Part shown: positions 1 to 8,066 of the stretch, one piece after another
Numbering within the stretch: the stretch's first letter is position 1
How the letters are laid out: every line of letters begins with the position of its first letter
NCBI GenBank assembly: GCA_016932255.1
Contig: JAFGDE010000024.1
Coordinates: 1 to 47,116 of the forward strand
Direction of reading: 5' to 3'
Source of the DNA: Candidatus Saganbacteria bacterium
GTDB taxonomy: Bacteria > Margulisbacteria > WOR-1 > O2-12-FULL-45-9
DNA: 47,116 bases
Made by a program: the position numbers and the translations under genes
The notes under the pieces: model-generated
Databases searched by the model: none
What the model saw: the letters and a program-made list of their open reading frames with translations, nothing else
What the model was told of the DNA's origin: nothing

Positions 1-422
1 AGCAGCAGTGTCAGCAGGATATCTATCTCCGCGATACGCGACTGGATCAGGAACTGGAACGCGGTCATGGTCACGAGGCCGGAGAGCAGACCGGCGCGTT
101 CATTATAGAACTCGCTGGCCAGGTAAAAGACCAGCACGACCGTCAGCACTCCTGAAGCCGCGGCCCAGAAGCGGAGAGCCAGTTCGTTCATGCCGAAAAG
201 ATAGGTGGCAATGGTCGCCAGCCAGAAGAACAGCGGCGGCTTATCAAAAATTATTTGTCCGTTATAGTGCAGAGTGAGCCAGTCATGCGTCAGTCTCATC
301 TGCTTGATAAATTCGCCGTAGGTGGTCTCGGCCGCGTCATAGAGTGAAGGGGACCATACGTTAAAAAAGAACAATGTGCCGGCCAAGAGGATCAGTATCG
401 CGGCCAGAGCGCTTTTATTCAT
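1..422 (-). CDS. ArnT-like GT39 membrane glycosyltransferase (N-terminal part, cut by window edge)
   Basis: The minus strand is open from an ATG at 422 to the window edge, giving about 140 residues. The N-terminus is a hydrophobic helix, followed by an acidic loop (SLYDAAETTYGEFI) and then KPPLFFWL. That arrangement is typical of GT39 / PMT / ArnT enzymes, which move a sugar from a polyprenyl-phosphate carrier to lipid A or protein on the outer face of the inner membrane. Further hydrophobic segments follow. The ATG overlaps the stop of the acyltransferase gene by 8 bases, so translation is probably coupled and the gene belongs to the same envelope operon. Substrate cannot be told; lipid A or a glycan is inferred from the LpxL, MsbA and LpxB-like neighbours. 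Confidence 0.8.
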   Translation of the reverse strand, partial: MNKSALAAILILLAGTLFFFNVWSPSLYDAAETTYGEFIKQMRLTHDWLTLHYNGQIIFDKPPLFFWLATIATYLFGMNELALRFWAAASGVLTVVLVFYLASEFYNERAGLLSGLVTMTAFQFLIQSRIAEIDILLTLL

Positions 423-1338
423 CGTTCTTACCTCCATCGCCCCGAGCTTGGTTCCCCCGAGCATCGTCGAGGGGTCGAGGGACTGTCATTCTTTCGACTT
501 CATAGGCGTTCAAAAAGATGCCCCATTGTTCGGGCTGCTGTCGAATAACGGATTCGAACGCGGCTAGGATATCATTCTTGGCCTCATCGCGATTGTCTTT
601 TGTCACCTCGCGCGCCGGGAAAACAGTGACAATGTTGCTGCGGCCGTCCTTTTTGGCCAGGACCGGGATCACGGAGCAGCCGCTTCGCTGGGCCAGGGTC
701 AGCCAGCCGGTCGCGGCCGGCACTGTTTTACCCAGAAAACTGATGGTCTCATGGCGGCTCTCAAGCGCGCCGGTATCGGCCAGTAAATAGACCAGCCGGT
801 TCTCGTTCAGGGCTTTAAGCGAGCTCTTGTACATGTCAGCCTCAAGTATATTAATTAATTGGGTCCCCTGGGCAGCCCTGCTGCTGTTGATTATCTCAAA
901 AATGGGCTCATTTGTCGTCCGGAGTATGGCGGTCATGGGGTAGCCCAGCGAGGCGAGGGCTGCCTGGGGCAGTTCGTAGTTGCCTGCGTGCATGGTCAAG
1001 AGAATGGCGCCGCGACCCTTGTCCAGCGCGGGCTTGATCTGTTCCAGTCCCTGCCAGCTGATCAGGCGCTTGAAATGCTGCGCCTTGAGGAACGGCTGGC
1101 AGAGAACTTCAAAGACTGCGTAAACAGTATTGGTCAGCAGTTTTTCTGTGAGCTCTTCCGCCGGCACGTCGGGCAGGACCAGCCGGAAGTTAGCCGCGAT
1201 CTGTTTTCTTGGAGCAAAAGGGGAGAGGGCCAGCCTGGTCAGCCAGGCCAGGCCGTACATGACATTAAGGGCCCAGCCCGCCGGCAGAAAAAAGACCAGC
1301 CGCAGAATGAATTGCAGCAGTTTGATAAGTATTACCAT
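415..1338 (-). CDS. LpxL/HtrB-family lysophospholipid (lipid A) acyltransferase
   Basis: A 307-residue protein with an N-terminal membrane helix (residues 4-30) and the acyltransferase motif H117-AGNY-E122, the HX4E form seen in LpxL/LpxM late acyltransferases. Length matches the family (about 300). These enzymes add a secondary acyl chain to a lipid A precursor at the inner membrane from acyl-ACP. It lies 43 bases after the msbA-like gene and overlaps the GT39 gene. The last 20 or so residues (PRPLDDARGNQARGD...) are encoded by a tandem octamer GTCGAGGG x2 (466-481) inside an imperfect palindrome and look like an added tail. Family call is firm; the exact acyl acceptor is not known. Confidence 0.85.
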   Translation of the reverse strand: MVILIKLLQFILRLVFFLPAGWALNVMYGLAWLTRLALSPFAPRKQIAANFRLVLPDVPAEELTEKLLTNTVYAVFEVLCQPFLKAQHFKRLISWQGLEQIKPALDKGRGAILLTMHAGNYELPQAALASLGYPMTAILRTTNEPIFEIINSSRAAQGTQLINILEADMYKSSLKALNENRLVYLLADTGALESRHETISFLGKTVPAATGWLTLAQRSGCSVIPVLAKKDGRSNIVTVFPAREVTKDNRDEAKNDILAAFESVIRQQPEQWGIFLNAYEVERMTVPRPLDDARGNQARGDGGKNDE

Positions 1339-1381
1339 TTTTGTTCGTCCCGAAAGTAAACCACTCGGTCCCTCTTTAAGC

Positions 1382-3124
1382 TTATCCGACGCGTTCAGCG
1401 TCGGGGCCGGTTTTTTTGAACTGTATCTCGTAGAGATACTTATAGAGCCCGTCTTTGGCGATCAATTCCTGGTGCGAGCCGCTTTCAGCGATCCTGCCCT
1501 GATCGATCACGATGATCCGGTCAGCTTTCTCAACGGTATAGAGGCGGTGGGCAATGATAAAAGTTGTTCTGTCTTTCATTAGCCGGTCCAGGGCTTCCCT
1601 GATCAGGGCTTCTGTTTCAGCGTCAAGCGATGAGGTAGCCTCGTCCAGGATCAGGATGCGCGGGTCACGCAAAATAGCCCGGGCAATGGCAATGCGCTGG
1701 CGCTCTCCGCCGGACAAGCGGCTGCCCCGGTCGCCGACCTCTGAATCATATTTCTGCGGCATGGCCTCGATGAACTTGTGGGCATTAGCCAGCTTGGCTG
1801 CTGCCATGATCTCTTCGTCCGTGCCGTTCTCTCTGCCGTAAGCGATATTCTCTTTGACCGTGCCGCGGAACAAAGTGACCTCCTGGGGCACGACTGCCAT
1901 CTGCTGTCTGAGCGATCCGATCTTCACTTTTGTGATATCGCGACCGTCAACAAGCACGCGGCCGGAAGTCGGGTCATAGAACCTGAGCAGCAGGCTCATT
2001 AGCGTGCTCTTGCCCGCGCCCGTGCGGCCGATCAAAGCGATGATCTCACCCGGTTTGACCTTCAGTTCGATGTCTTTAAGCACGCTCTCGTTCTCGTAGC
2101 CGAAGGAAACGTTTTCAAAATAGACCTCGCCATTGATCCGGGACAGTTCTTTGGCACCCTTGGCATCTTTAATGGTCGGTCTTATTTCCTCGACCTCAAA
2201 AATGCGCTTGACCGAGGCCATGCCTTGCTGCAGCACACTATAGCTCTTGCTCAGGGTATTGCCGGGGTCGGTCATGATACCCAGTGCCGTGGCAAAAGAG
2301 ATCAATTGCGGCAGGGTCAGGTTGCCTTTGATGATCTCAAAGCCGCCGTACCAGACGATAGCCACGACCGCGATGGTCTGGAGCAGGGCGATGACCGGGT
2401 TCTGGGTGGCCAGGATCTGTACCGCCCTCATGTTGATCTTAAAAGAGTGGGCGGTTTCCTGTTTGAACTTGTCGATCTCCCTGTTCTCCATGGAGAAAGA
2501 TTTGACTATCTTGATCTGTGATAGGGTCTCCTCAAGATGTGAGGTTATATCAGCGGCCTTTTGCTGGACGCCTTCACTGATCGAACGTAGCTCAGTTGCG
2601 AATAAACGGATGACCTGGACGATCAGCGGCAGAGCGATCAGCGTCAGCAAGGACAAGCGCCAATTCAACCAGAAAATATATGCCAGCAGGCCCAGCAACA
2701 GCAGTGTATGCGGAATGACCGTGACAAAACCGGTGAAGAGAGTAACTTGTAATATCTGGATATCGTTCATCACGCGTGAGACCAGTTCGCCGGTGTTCCA
2801 TTTTGAATAGAAGTCCAGGGACAGATCCTGCAGGTGTTCATAGAGCCGGTCGCGCAAATCAACGATCACCCGATGGACGACGAAATAGGAGAGGTACTCC
2901 TGGCCGTAAACAAAGATGCCTTTGATTAGGAATAACGCGATCATGCCCAAGGCTGACATATTAAGCCAGAAAATGTCCTTGGTCTCGATCACTTCAAAGA
3001 CATAACCGACCAGCGGTGCGATCAGCAATGTTGTGACCGTGACCATGGCCGTGCAGATGGAAGCAAAGATGATCTGCGGGATGTAGGGCCGGATGAACCT
3101 CAGCAGTTTAGCGTATAATTTCAT
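1382..3124 (-). CDS. MsbA-like lipid/multidrug ABC exporter (fused permease-ATPase)
   Basis: A 580-residue half-transporter. Residues 1-320 are the six-helix ABC type-1 membrane domain. The ATPase follows with Walker A GRTGAGKST (366-374), Q-loop VPQEVTLF, signature LSGGERQR (470-477), Walker B ILILDEATSSLD and H-loop IIAHRL. Start: a longer frame reaches 3175, but GGAGGAGATTA stands just before the ATG at 3124, so that start is chosen; the coding region overlaps the lpxB-like stop by 17 bases. In a diderm with LpxL and LpxB-like neighbours the likely job is flipping lipid A or a related glycolipid across the inner membrane, but sequence alone cannot separate this from a multidrug exporter. 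It would act as a homodimer. Confidence 0.85.
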   Translation of the reverse strand: MKLYAKLLRFIRPYIPQIIFASICTAMVTVTTLLIAPLVGYVFEVIETKDIFWLNMSALGMIALFLIKGIFVYGQEYLSYFVVHRVIVDLRDRLYEHLQDLSLDFYSKWNTGELVSRVMNDIQILQVTLFTGFVTVIPHTLLLLGLLAYIFWLNWRLSLLTLIALPLIVQVIRLFATELRSISEGVQQKAADITSHLEETLSQIKIVKSFSMENREIDKFKQETAHSFKINMRAVQILATQNPVIALLQTIAVVAIVWYGGFEIIKGNLTLPQLISFATALGIMTDPGNTLSKSYSVLQQGMASVKRIFEVEEIRPTIKDAKGAKELSRINGEVYFENVSFGYENESVLKDIELKVKPGEIIALIGRTGAGKSTLMSLLLRFYDPTSGRVLVDGRDITKVKIGSLRQQMAVVPQEVTLFRGTVKENIAYGRENGTDEEIMAAAKLANAHKFIEAMPQKYDSEVGDRGSRLSGGERQRIAIARAILRDPRILILDEATSSLDAETEALIREALDRLMKDRTTFIIAHRLYTVEKADRIIVIDQGRIAESGSHQELIAKDGLYKYLYEIQFKKTGPDAERVG

Positions 3125-4211
3125 TAATCTCCTCCGCCAGCCTCTCGGCTGCGCCGGGCCGGCCCATGGCGGCAATCAGCTCGGCTGACATCTTTTCTCT
3201 GGCTGGCCTATCCCTGAGCAGGGCCGCGGCTTTCATGGCCACGGCAGCCGGATCGATCAGTCCTCTGATCTCCGGCGCGATCTCCTTGTCTGCCTTGATA
3301 TTGGGCAGGGCAAAGAACTTGATCTTCTTGTTCAATGTATTGACCAGTGTGCGTTTGAACCAGGGGCCAAAGGCCGGGATCATGCTTAGGAAATGAGGCA
3401 GGCCCTCAAGCGGGATGACATCCGGGTCATCCAGGGGGAAAAGAGAGATCATGGGCAGGCCCATGGCCGCCAGCCTGGCGGTATTGGTCCCCGGGATGGT
3501 AATGACCAGTTCTGAATTATAGGCTTGTTCAAAATCGATCAGCTCTGTGCCCGGGATAGGCGTGGCCGGCTGGAAAGGCGAGCTGACTATCTGGATCCTA
3601 GGTTCTGAGTTCTGAGTTCTGAGTACCGCAATGATCTTTTCATAGATCGGCGTCATGTGGTCGATCTGCCATTTGCGACTGCCGGGCAGGAACGTTATCA
3701 CATTAGGCCGCGGCGACCATTTGGGGATATCGCGGACCGAGTCGACCATCAGATTTCCGATCAGCCGCATTTTATTTTTCAGGCGGCCGTGCTTGTCGAT
3801 CTTATTCCTTGATTGTTCGTCGGGCACGAAGAACATCTTATAGGCCTTGGCCCAGCCGAGCCAGTCCTGGACATAGGCCACGGCCGGATATTTAAGCTTC
3901 TTGGCCACCAGGATGGCATGGGCCAGGTCGCCGCCTAAGTAGAGGACCAGGCCCTGGCCGTGAAAGTCAATATCCGGCTTCTGGTTCTTCAGTATCCAGT
4001 TTATATAACCTTTGGCCGGAATGGTATGGCTCAAACCTTTGATGGTCTTGATATAGTCCAGTTCCTTGCCGCTGGTGTACTGGCAGGGCGTGAGCACCAG
4101 GGTAAGGCGGGTGTTCGGTAGTTTTTTGGCTAAAGTCTCTGCCGCTGGCTTGACCATGGCCGAGAGTTCGCCCGGACTATTGGCAACTAGGACAATATCA
4201 TATTCGGCCAT
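3108..4211 (-). CDS. Lipid-A-disaccharide synthase-like glycosyltransferase (LpxB-related)
   Basis: A 367-residue protein with the GT-B layout of LpxB relatives: N-terminal ANSPGELSA glycine turn, middle VAYVQDWLGWAKAYKMFFVPD, then a hinge with FLPGSRKWQI near residue 175, the counterpart of the LPGSR motif of LpxB, and a C-terminal nucleotide-binding half (VITIPGTNTARLAAMGLPMI). Canonical LpxB joins UDP-diacylglucosamine to lipid X. This shorter, diverged branch resembles the 'lipid-A-disaccharide synthase-related' family known from cyanobacteria, whose reaction I do not know. It heads the envelope operon. A heptamer triplet (TTCTGAG x3, 3603-3623) lies inside the gene and codes for LRTQNSEPRIQ in the linker region. 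Confidence 0.7.
   Translation of the reverse strand: MAEYDIVLVANSPGELSAMVKPAAETLAKKLPNTRLTLVLTPCQYTSGKELDYIKTIKGLSHTIPAKGYINWILKNQKPDIDFHGQGLVLYLGGDLAHAILVAKKLKYPAVAYVQDWLGWAKAYKMFFVPDEQSRNKIDKHGRLKNKMRLIGNLMVDSVRDIPKWSPRPNVITFLPGSRKWQIDHMTPIYEKIIAVLRTQNSEPRIQIVSSPFQPATPIPGTELIDFEQAYNSELVITIPGTNTARLAAMGLPMISLFPLDDPDVIPLEGLPHFLSMIPAFGPWFKRTLVNTLNKKIKFFALPNIKADKEIAPEIRGLIDPAAVAMKAAALLRDRPAREKMSAELIAAMGRPGAAERLAEEINEIIR
3603..3623. repeat. Heptamer TTCTGAG x3 inside the lpxB-like gene
   Basis: Three perfect tandem copies of TTCTGAG read in frame as about seven polar residues (197-203) between two predicted domains. The same style of tandem 7-mer with other unit sequences recurs elsewhere in the window. 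Confidence 0.85.
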
Positions 4212-4223
4212 ACAGAAGCTAAA

Positions 4224-4252
4224 ATTATAGCAGATTTAGCCGTATTTCTGAA
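4224..4252 (-). promoter_or_regulatory. Promoter of the lpxB-like / envelope operon
   Basis: On the minus strand an extended -10 TGCTATAAT (core 4229-4224) with a possible -35 TTCAGA 17 bases upstream (4252-4247). The ATG at 4211 is 12 bases after the -10, leaving a leader of only about 5 bases with no room for a Shine-Dalgarno. Confidence 0.6.
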
Positions 4253-4344
4253 GTATTAAAGTGCCAATATCGTGAAATTTTTAATAAAAGAAAGCGAAAT
4301 ACAAATGTCAAAATGATTATTAAGAATAATAAGGAGAAATAATT

Positions 4345-4842
4345 ATGATGATCAATAGTTGCAATTGCAATCTTTACCCTACCGGCCGCCTTGGTGGTCG
4401 TGTTGACTATGCAGCTCGCTTGGCTGAAGACGTAGTAGCGGAATCCACGTTGGGCACTCGGGACGTGAAAACAGAAGCAGCAAATATTATGTATATGGCC
4501 ATAGAGACTGGAACTGATATGCCCGCTGAGATCATTCTGCCTGCGCAAGAGGGGGAAGCAGGCTTGGTCGAGTTGTTGATCACTGGTCTTATGCAGGAAG
4601 ACCCTAGCTTACGAAGAAGTGCCTATAGAACAACTATACGAGTCCTTCATTCCGAGCTTTCAGCTGTGTTACAAGAACGATTGACGGAAGTTTTGACGGA
4701 TAGTATAAGACACGGAGAAGTGCCGCTTTCTAATTGTGAGATAAGATGTCAGCTGCGAGGGCTCCTTGATAATCAAGCCAGAACATTGTCGCTTGATTCA
4801 CGGCTCTTGATCGGTATAACATTAGACGAACTTGCTCAATAA
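4345..4842 (+). CDS. Orphan protein of unknown function
   Basis: A 165-residue protein that I do not recognise. AAGGAG (4331-4336) stands 8 bases before the ATG, so the start is well supported; a second ATG follows at once. The N-terminus holds a Cys pair (NSCNCN) and a Gly/Arg-rich turn. The rest alternates acidic and hydrophobic residues and looks helical and soluble, with no signal peptide or membrane segment. Codon use (many AGA, CGA, TTA, ATA) and the AT-rich leader (4245-4344) differ from neighbours, which suggests a lineage-specific or transferred gene. It stands alone between two minus-strand operons. Confidence 0.6.
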   Translation: MMINSCNCNLYPTGRLGGRVDYAARLAEDVVAESTLGTRDVKTEAANIMYMAIETGTDMPAEIILPAQEGEAGLVELLITGLMQEDPSLRRSAYRTTIRVLHSELSAVLQERLTEVLTDSIRHGEVPLSNCEIRCQLRGLLDNQARTLSLDSRLLIGITLDELAQ

Positions 4843-4848
4843 ATAAGT

Positions 4849-6024
4849 TTACGCATCATTATTTGGAGCAGCGATCCCCATCAGTTTTGCCAACCAGCCT
4901 CGTTTGAGCTTGATCGCCTTATAAGGACAGAGCTCGTGACAGCAGTAGCACATAATACAGTTCTTCAGATCAATGACGATCTGACCGTTCCTGTTATGGA
5001 TGGTCCTGGCCGGGCAGCCGTTGAGGCAGATCTCGCATTTCTGGCACTTGGTCTGGTCGATCTCAGGATCGATCCTGAGCAGTTTGGTAATCGGCGAAAA
5101 GAAGCGGTTAAGCCAGCCCGGGATCCAGCGGGTCAGGTTATAGTTCGTGGCTGAGTGTTGCCAATCTCTTTGTTCGACCTCTTCAAGATCTGTCCCGACC
5201 ATTTCGATCTTATCCAGCTCACCGATCCCCAGACCTCTCTGGTGAGCGATCTTGGTCGTGTCAATGTCAAAAGGCTTATAACCGATCGCCGCTGAGCAGA
5301 CCGCGTCGTTCGCGACCGCGTCACTGGAAAAGAATAACGCGCCCATTGTTCTTGCTTGTCCGGCTGAAGGGCCTTGGCCTTCCATGCCGACAATGCCGTC
5401 GATAATGTTCAATACGGGTTTGACCACTGCCAGAATATCGACCAGGGATTCGGAAAATTCATAGGGCTGCGGCGCGAGGATATGATATTTGGACTTAAAA
5501 AAGCCGGGGACCGTGCCAAAGAGATTCTTGATCGCGCCGGTGAACAAGGTCCAGCCATGGGTCTTGAGCTTGGCCAGGTTGATGATCGCGTCCATGTCCA
5601 GCACCGCCTGGCTGATCTTGAGCTCCGGGATCCTTTTATTGCCGCTGGGACTGGGGATGTCCGTGATCCAGGCTTTTTGAAAATTAAGTATTTCAGCGCC
5701 GGAGTTTTTGGCTGCCCGCGTAAAACCTGTGCGCTCCATTGTTCCCATGACGTTAGCCGTTGCATTGCCGGGACTGTCGCCGATAAAACATTTAGCGCCA
5801 AGTTTGATGACCTCTTTAGCCACGGCTTCAACAACAGCAGGGTGGGTGGTGGCAGCCTGTTCAGGCAGGGAGTCCATCAGCGCGTTGACCTTGAGCAGGA
5901 CTTTCTGGCCGGGTTTGATGAATTGTGATAAGCCGCCGATCAGCTCTAAGCCATGTTGGACCGCTTGATCGACCTTAGCCTGGTCATAATCAGGGCATTT
6001 GACGATCGCGACTTCAGTAGCCAA
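4849..6024 (-). CDS. DUF362 domain protein with C-terminal 2[4Fe-4S] ferredoxin
   Basis: A 391-residue protein. Residues 1-300 match the DUF362 pattern ([22 protein letters not shown], then [19 protein letters not shown]), a family of uncertain function common in anaerobes. Residues from about 325 carry two ferredoxin motifs, [12 protein letters not shown] and [12 protein letters not shown], each able to bind a [4Fe-4S] cluster. No signal peptide is seen, so it should be cytoplasmic and take part in electron transfer. It overlaps thrC by 11 bases and is probably cotranscribed. Its electron partner is not evident here; ferredoxin made by the Por complex further along is one possibility. Confidence 0.85.
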   Translation of the reverse strand: MATEVAIVKCPDYDQAKVDQAVQHGLELIGGLSQFIKPGQKVLLKVNALMDSLPEQAATTHPAVVEAVAKEVIKLGAKCFIGDSPGNATANVMGTMERTGFTRAAKNSGAEILNFQKAWITDIPSPSGNKRIPELKISQAVLDMDAIINLAKLKTHGWTLFTGAIKNLFGTVPGFFKSKYHILAPQPYEFSESLVDILAVVKPVLNIIDGIVGMEGQGPSAGQARTMGALFFSSDAVANDAVCSAAIGYKPFDIDTTKIAHQRGLGIGELDKIEMVGTDLEEVEQRDWQHSATNYNLTRWIPGWLNRFFSPITKLLRIDPEIDQTKCQKCEICLNGCPARTIHNRNGQIVIDLKNCIMCYCCHELCPYKAIKLKRGWLAKLMGIAAPNNDA

Positions 6025-7063
6025 GCCGTTTGGCGACCTCTGAGGCTTTGCAGGGGATGAAATCAGGCTTTTTGCCGGCTTTGATCGCGTTGTCAGGATC
6101 TTTCAGGCCATGGCCGGTCAGGATACAGACAATGACCGAACCCTCGGGCACTTTTTTGGCTTTGACGGACTTGAGCAGGCCGGCCACAGAAGCTGCGGAA
6201 GCCGGCTCACAGAACACGCCTGCCTTGGCCGCGATCATTTTATAGGCTTCGACGATCTCAAAATCAGAAACCATGTCAATGAACCCGCTGGATTCCTCGG
6301 CCGCTTCAACTGCTGTTTTCCAGCTGGCCGGGTTGCCGATCCTGATGGCAGTGGCCAGGGTCTCGGGGTTCTTGATCGGGTGTCCCCGCACGATCGGCGC
6401 GGCGCCCTCGGCCTGGAAACCGATCATCTTGGGCAGGGAAGTGATCTTCTTGTCCGCGTAATATTCTTTATAGCCTTTCCAGTAAGCGGTGATGTTGCCC
6501 GCGTTGCCCACGGGAATGAAGTGCAGGTCAGGCACGGCGTTCAGCTGGTTGCAGATCTCAAAAGCGCCGGTCTTTTGTCCCTCAATGCGGAAGGGGTTGA
6601 TCGAATTGACGATCTCGACCGGGTATTTATCGCCTATTTCCCTGACCAGGTCAAGCGCCTGGTCAAAGTTGCCGTCGACCTCAAAAACCTTGGCGCCGTG
6701 CATGATCGCCTGGGAGAGTTTGCCCAAAGCGATCTTGCCTTTGGGGATGACCACGATACAATCCAGTCCGGCCCTGGCCGCGTAGGCCGCGGCAGATGCG
6801 GAAGTATTGCCGGTGGAGGCGCAGATCACGGCTTTGCAGCCTTTTTCCGCGGCCTTGGACATGGCCATGCACATGCCGCGATCTTTGAACGAGCCGGTCG
6901 GGTTGGCGCCTTCATATTTAAGATAGACCTGGCATCTGATCAGTTCCGAGATGTATTTGGTGTGGATCAGAGGAGTGTTGCCTTCCTGAAAAGTGACCAC
7001 CGGGGTATCTTCCGTGACCGGCAGGTATTTGCGATATTCTTCGACAACGCCTTTCCAGAACAT
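6014..7063 (-). CDS. thrC: Threonine synthase
   Basis: A 349-residue PLP enzyme that converts O-phosphohomoserine to threonine. The PLP lysine lies in [11 protein letters not shown] (K60), followed by [20 protein letters not shown], the phosphate-binding SxGN region, and VGNAGN. The length and motifs fit the short bacterial ThrC class rather than the long yeast-like one. AAGGAG lies 6 bases upstream of the ATG at 7063. It follows the LEA14-like gene by 14 bases and overlaps the DUF362 gene, so the three share a transcript although their functions are not obviously linked. Other fold-type II enzymes (cysteate synthase, threonine dehydratase) are less likely given the N-terminal EEYRKYLP start typical of ThrC. 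Confidence 0.92.
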   Translation of the reverse strand: MFWKGVVEEYRKYLPVTEDTPVVTFQEGNTPLIHTKYISELIRCQVYLKYEGANPTGSFKDRGMCMAMSKAAEKGCKAVICASTGNTSASAAAYAARAGLDCIVVIPKGKIALGKLSQAIMHGAKVFEVDGNFDQALDLVREIGDKYPVEIVNSINPFRIEGQKTGAFEICNQLNAVPDLHFIPVGNAGNITAYWKGYKEYYADKKITSLPKMIGFQAEGAAPIVRGHPIKNPETLATAIRIGNPASWKTAVEAAEESSGFIDMVSDFEIVEAYKMIAAKAGVFCEPASAASVAGLLKSVKAKKVPEGSVIVCILTGHGLKDPDNAIKAGKKPDFIPCKASEVAKRLGY

Positions 7064-7077
7064 GACTGTCTCCTTTG

Positions 7078-7563
7078 CTAGAACTTAATGCTGTTGAGGT
7101 CCTGGGGCAGCGGGATCTCGCCCGAAGCTTTGATCGGTGTGGTGACCGTCAGCCCCATGCTGCCCGCGTTCAGCGAGCCGTCGATGCTGTAACTGATGGT
7201 CTTCTTGCCCTGGGCGATGCGCTGGATCACGGCGTTAATGCTGCCGAAGACGTTCTGATATTTGATCATCACCGGGATATGGATGATCTTTTCGGAATTC
7301 GCGCCAAGATTAAAACCGCCGCGCTCCTCATTGAGCAGTTCCTGGCCTTCGATGTAGACCTTGTAGGAATAATTGTTGATATCGATGGGCAGAGGGTTCT
7401 TGTTCTTGATATTAAAGAAAAAATTCACCTCGATGCCCTGTGAACTGACGCCGGCGACCTTGTATTCGATGAACTGGGCTTCCGGCGCCGAAGGCTGGAC
7501 GCAGGAGGAAACGAGCAGCGCACAAAAAGCGAGAACAAACGGAACAATAAAATGTTTTTTCAT
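7078..7563 (-). CDS. LEA14/WHy-type lipoprotein
   Basis: A 161-residue lipoprotein. Lys-Lys, a hydrophobic stretch and the lipobox VSSC (Cys 21) direct lipidation. The remainder resembles the LEA type 2 / WHy fold, with the characteristic [26 protein letters not shown] strand pattern and a [12 protein letters not shown] segment. Bacterial LEA14-like proteins are stress-linked or structural; the exact role is unknown. It would be anchored in the outer or inner membrane facing the periplasm. A near-perfect promoter lies so close to the ATG that the mRNA leader would be about 3 bases long. Confidence 0.8.
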   Translation of the reverse strand: MKKHFIVPFVLAFCALLVSSCVQPSAPEAQFIEYKVAGVSSQGIEVNFFFNIKNKNPLPIDINNYSYKVYIEGQELLNEERGGFNLGANSEKIIHIPVMIKYQNVFGSINAVIQRIAQGKKTISYSIDGSLNAGSMGLTVTTPIKASGEIPLPQDLNSIKF

Positions 7564-7572
7564 AATGACATT

Positions 7573-7601
7573 AATATATCATTTTACGGAAGTTGAATCA
7601 A
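7573..7601 (-). promoter_or_regulatory. Promoter of the LEA-thrC-DUF362 operon
   Basis: Minus strand: TTGATT (7601-7596), 17-base spacer, TATATT (7578-7573), then 9 bases to the ATG. Initiation about 7 bases after the -10 would leave a leader of 2-3 bases. Confidence 0.7.
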
Positions 7602-7607
7602 TCCGGC

Positions 7608-7985
7608 TCAGACGTTCTTGAACAACAGCAGGAAGATGCCCAGGGCGATGAAGCCGATACCCAGATAGTTATGCCAGAGCAGCCTCTCTCCCAGCATAAA
7701 ATAGGAGAGCAGGGCCACGAAGATAAAGCCGAGCGCGGTCATGGGAAAAGCCAGGCTGAGCTTGAACCAGGACAGGATTGCCAGCCAGAGAAAATAGGAC
7801 GAGGCCATCAATAAAGTGCCGAAGACAACGTAGGAGTTCTGCGCCAGATGGAGCAGTATCAGTGGCAAATCCTTTAGATGGCGGGCGGAAATAGCGCCGA
7901 CTTTGGTCAAGCCTAGCTTGAGCATGATCTGACTGAAAGCCAGCATCAAGGTATAGATCGTGACCCAAAAAAGCAGTTTATGCAT
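7608..7985 (-). CDS. EamA/SMR-type four-helix membrane protein (ArnE/ArnF-like)
   Basis: A 125-residue protein made of four transmembrane segments (about 5-27, 45-68, 75-95 and 101-122). The pattern MLGERLLWHNYLGIGFIALGIFLL near the end is typical of EamA / small multidrug-resistance half-transporters. Proteins of this size include EmrE-type exporters and the ArnE/ArnF flippase that moves aminoarabinose-undecaprenyl phosphate. With an ArnT-like gene at the start of the window an undecaprenyl-sugar flippase is attractive but unproven. It is probably monocistronic, with its own promoter. Confidence 0.75.
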   Translation of the reverse strand: MHKLLFWVTIYTLMLAFSQIMLKLGLTKVGAISARHLKDLPLILLHLAQNSYVVFGTLLMASSYFLWLAILSWFKLSLAFPMTALGFIFVALLSYFMLGERLLWHNYLGIGFIALGIFLLLFKNV

Positions 7986-7993
7986 GATAAAGA

Positions 7994-8022
7994 ATTATAA
8001 GTCGTAAATAAGGCTTGAGCAA
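7994..8022 (-). promoter_or_regulatory. Promoter of the EamA-type gene
   Basis: Minus strand: TTGCTC (8022-8017), 17-base spacer, TATAAT (7999-7994), 8 bases to the ATG. A leaderless transcript is predicted. Confidence 0.7.
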
Positions 8023-8028
8023 GCGGAA

Positions 8029-8057
8029 TTTTAATTTTCCCGGGGATATGCTATAAT
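8029..8057 (+). promoter_or_regulatory. Promoter of hisS
   Basis: Extended -10 TGCTATAAT (8049-8057) lies 9 bases before the hisS ATG. The -35 is weak (TTTTAA at 8029-8034), as often seen when an extended -10 is present. No Shine-Dalgarno is seen. Confidence 0.6.
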
Positions 8058-8066
8058 CCATCAATC

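Noticed and set aside
1386-1417. Perfect hairpin CCGACGC/GCGTCGG followed by a T7 run on the plus strand
   Set aside because: It lies in the end of the minus-strand msbA-like gene. The T-run is on the strand with no gene reading into it and is separated by six bases, so it is not supported as a terminator.
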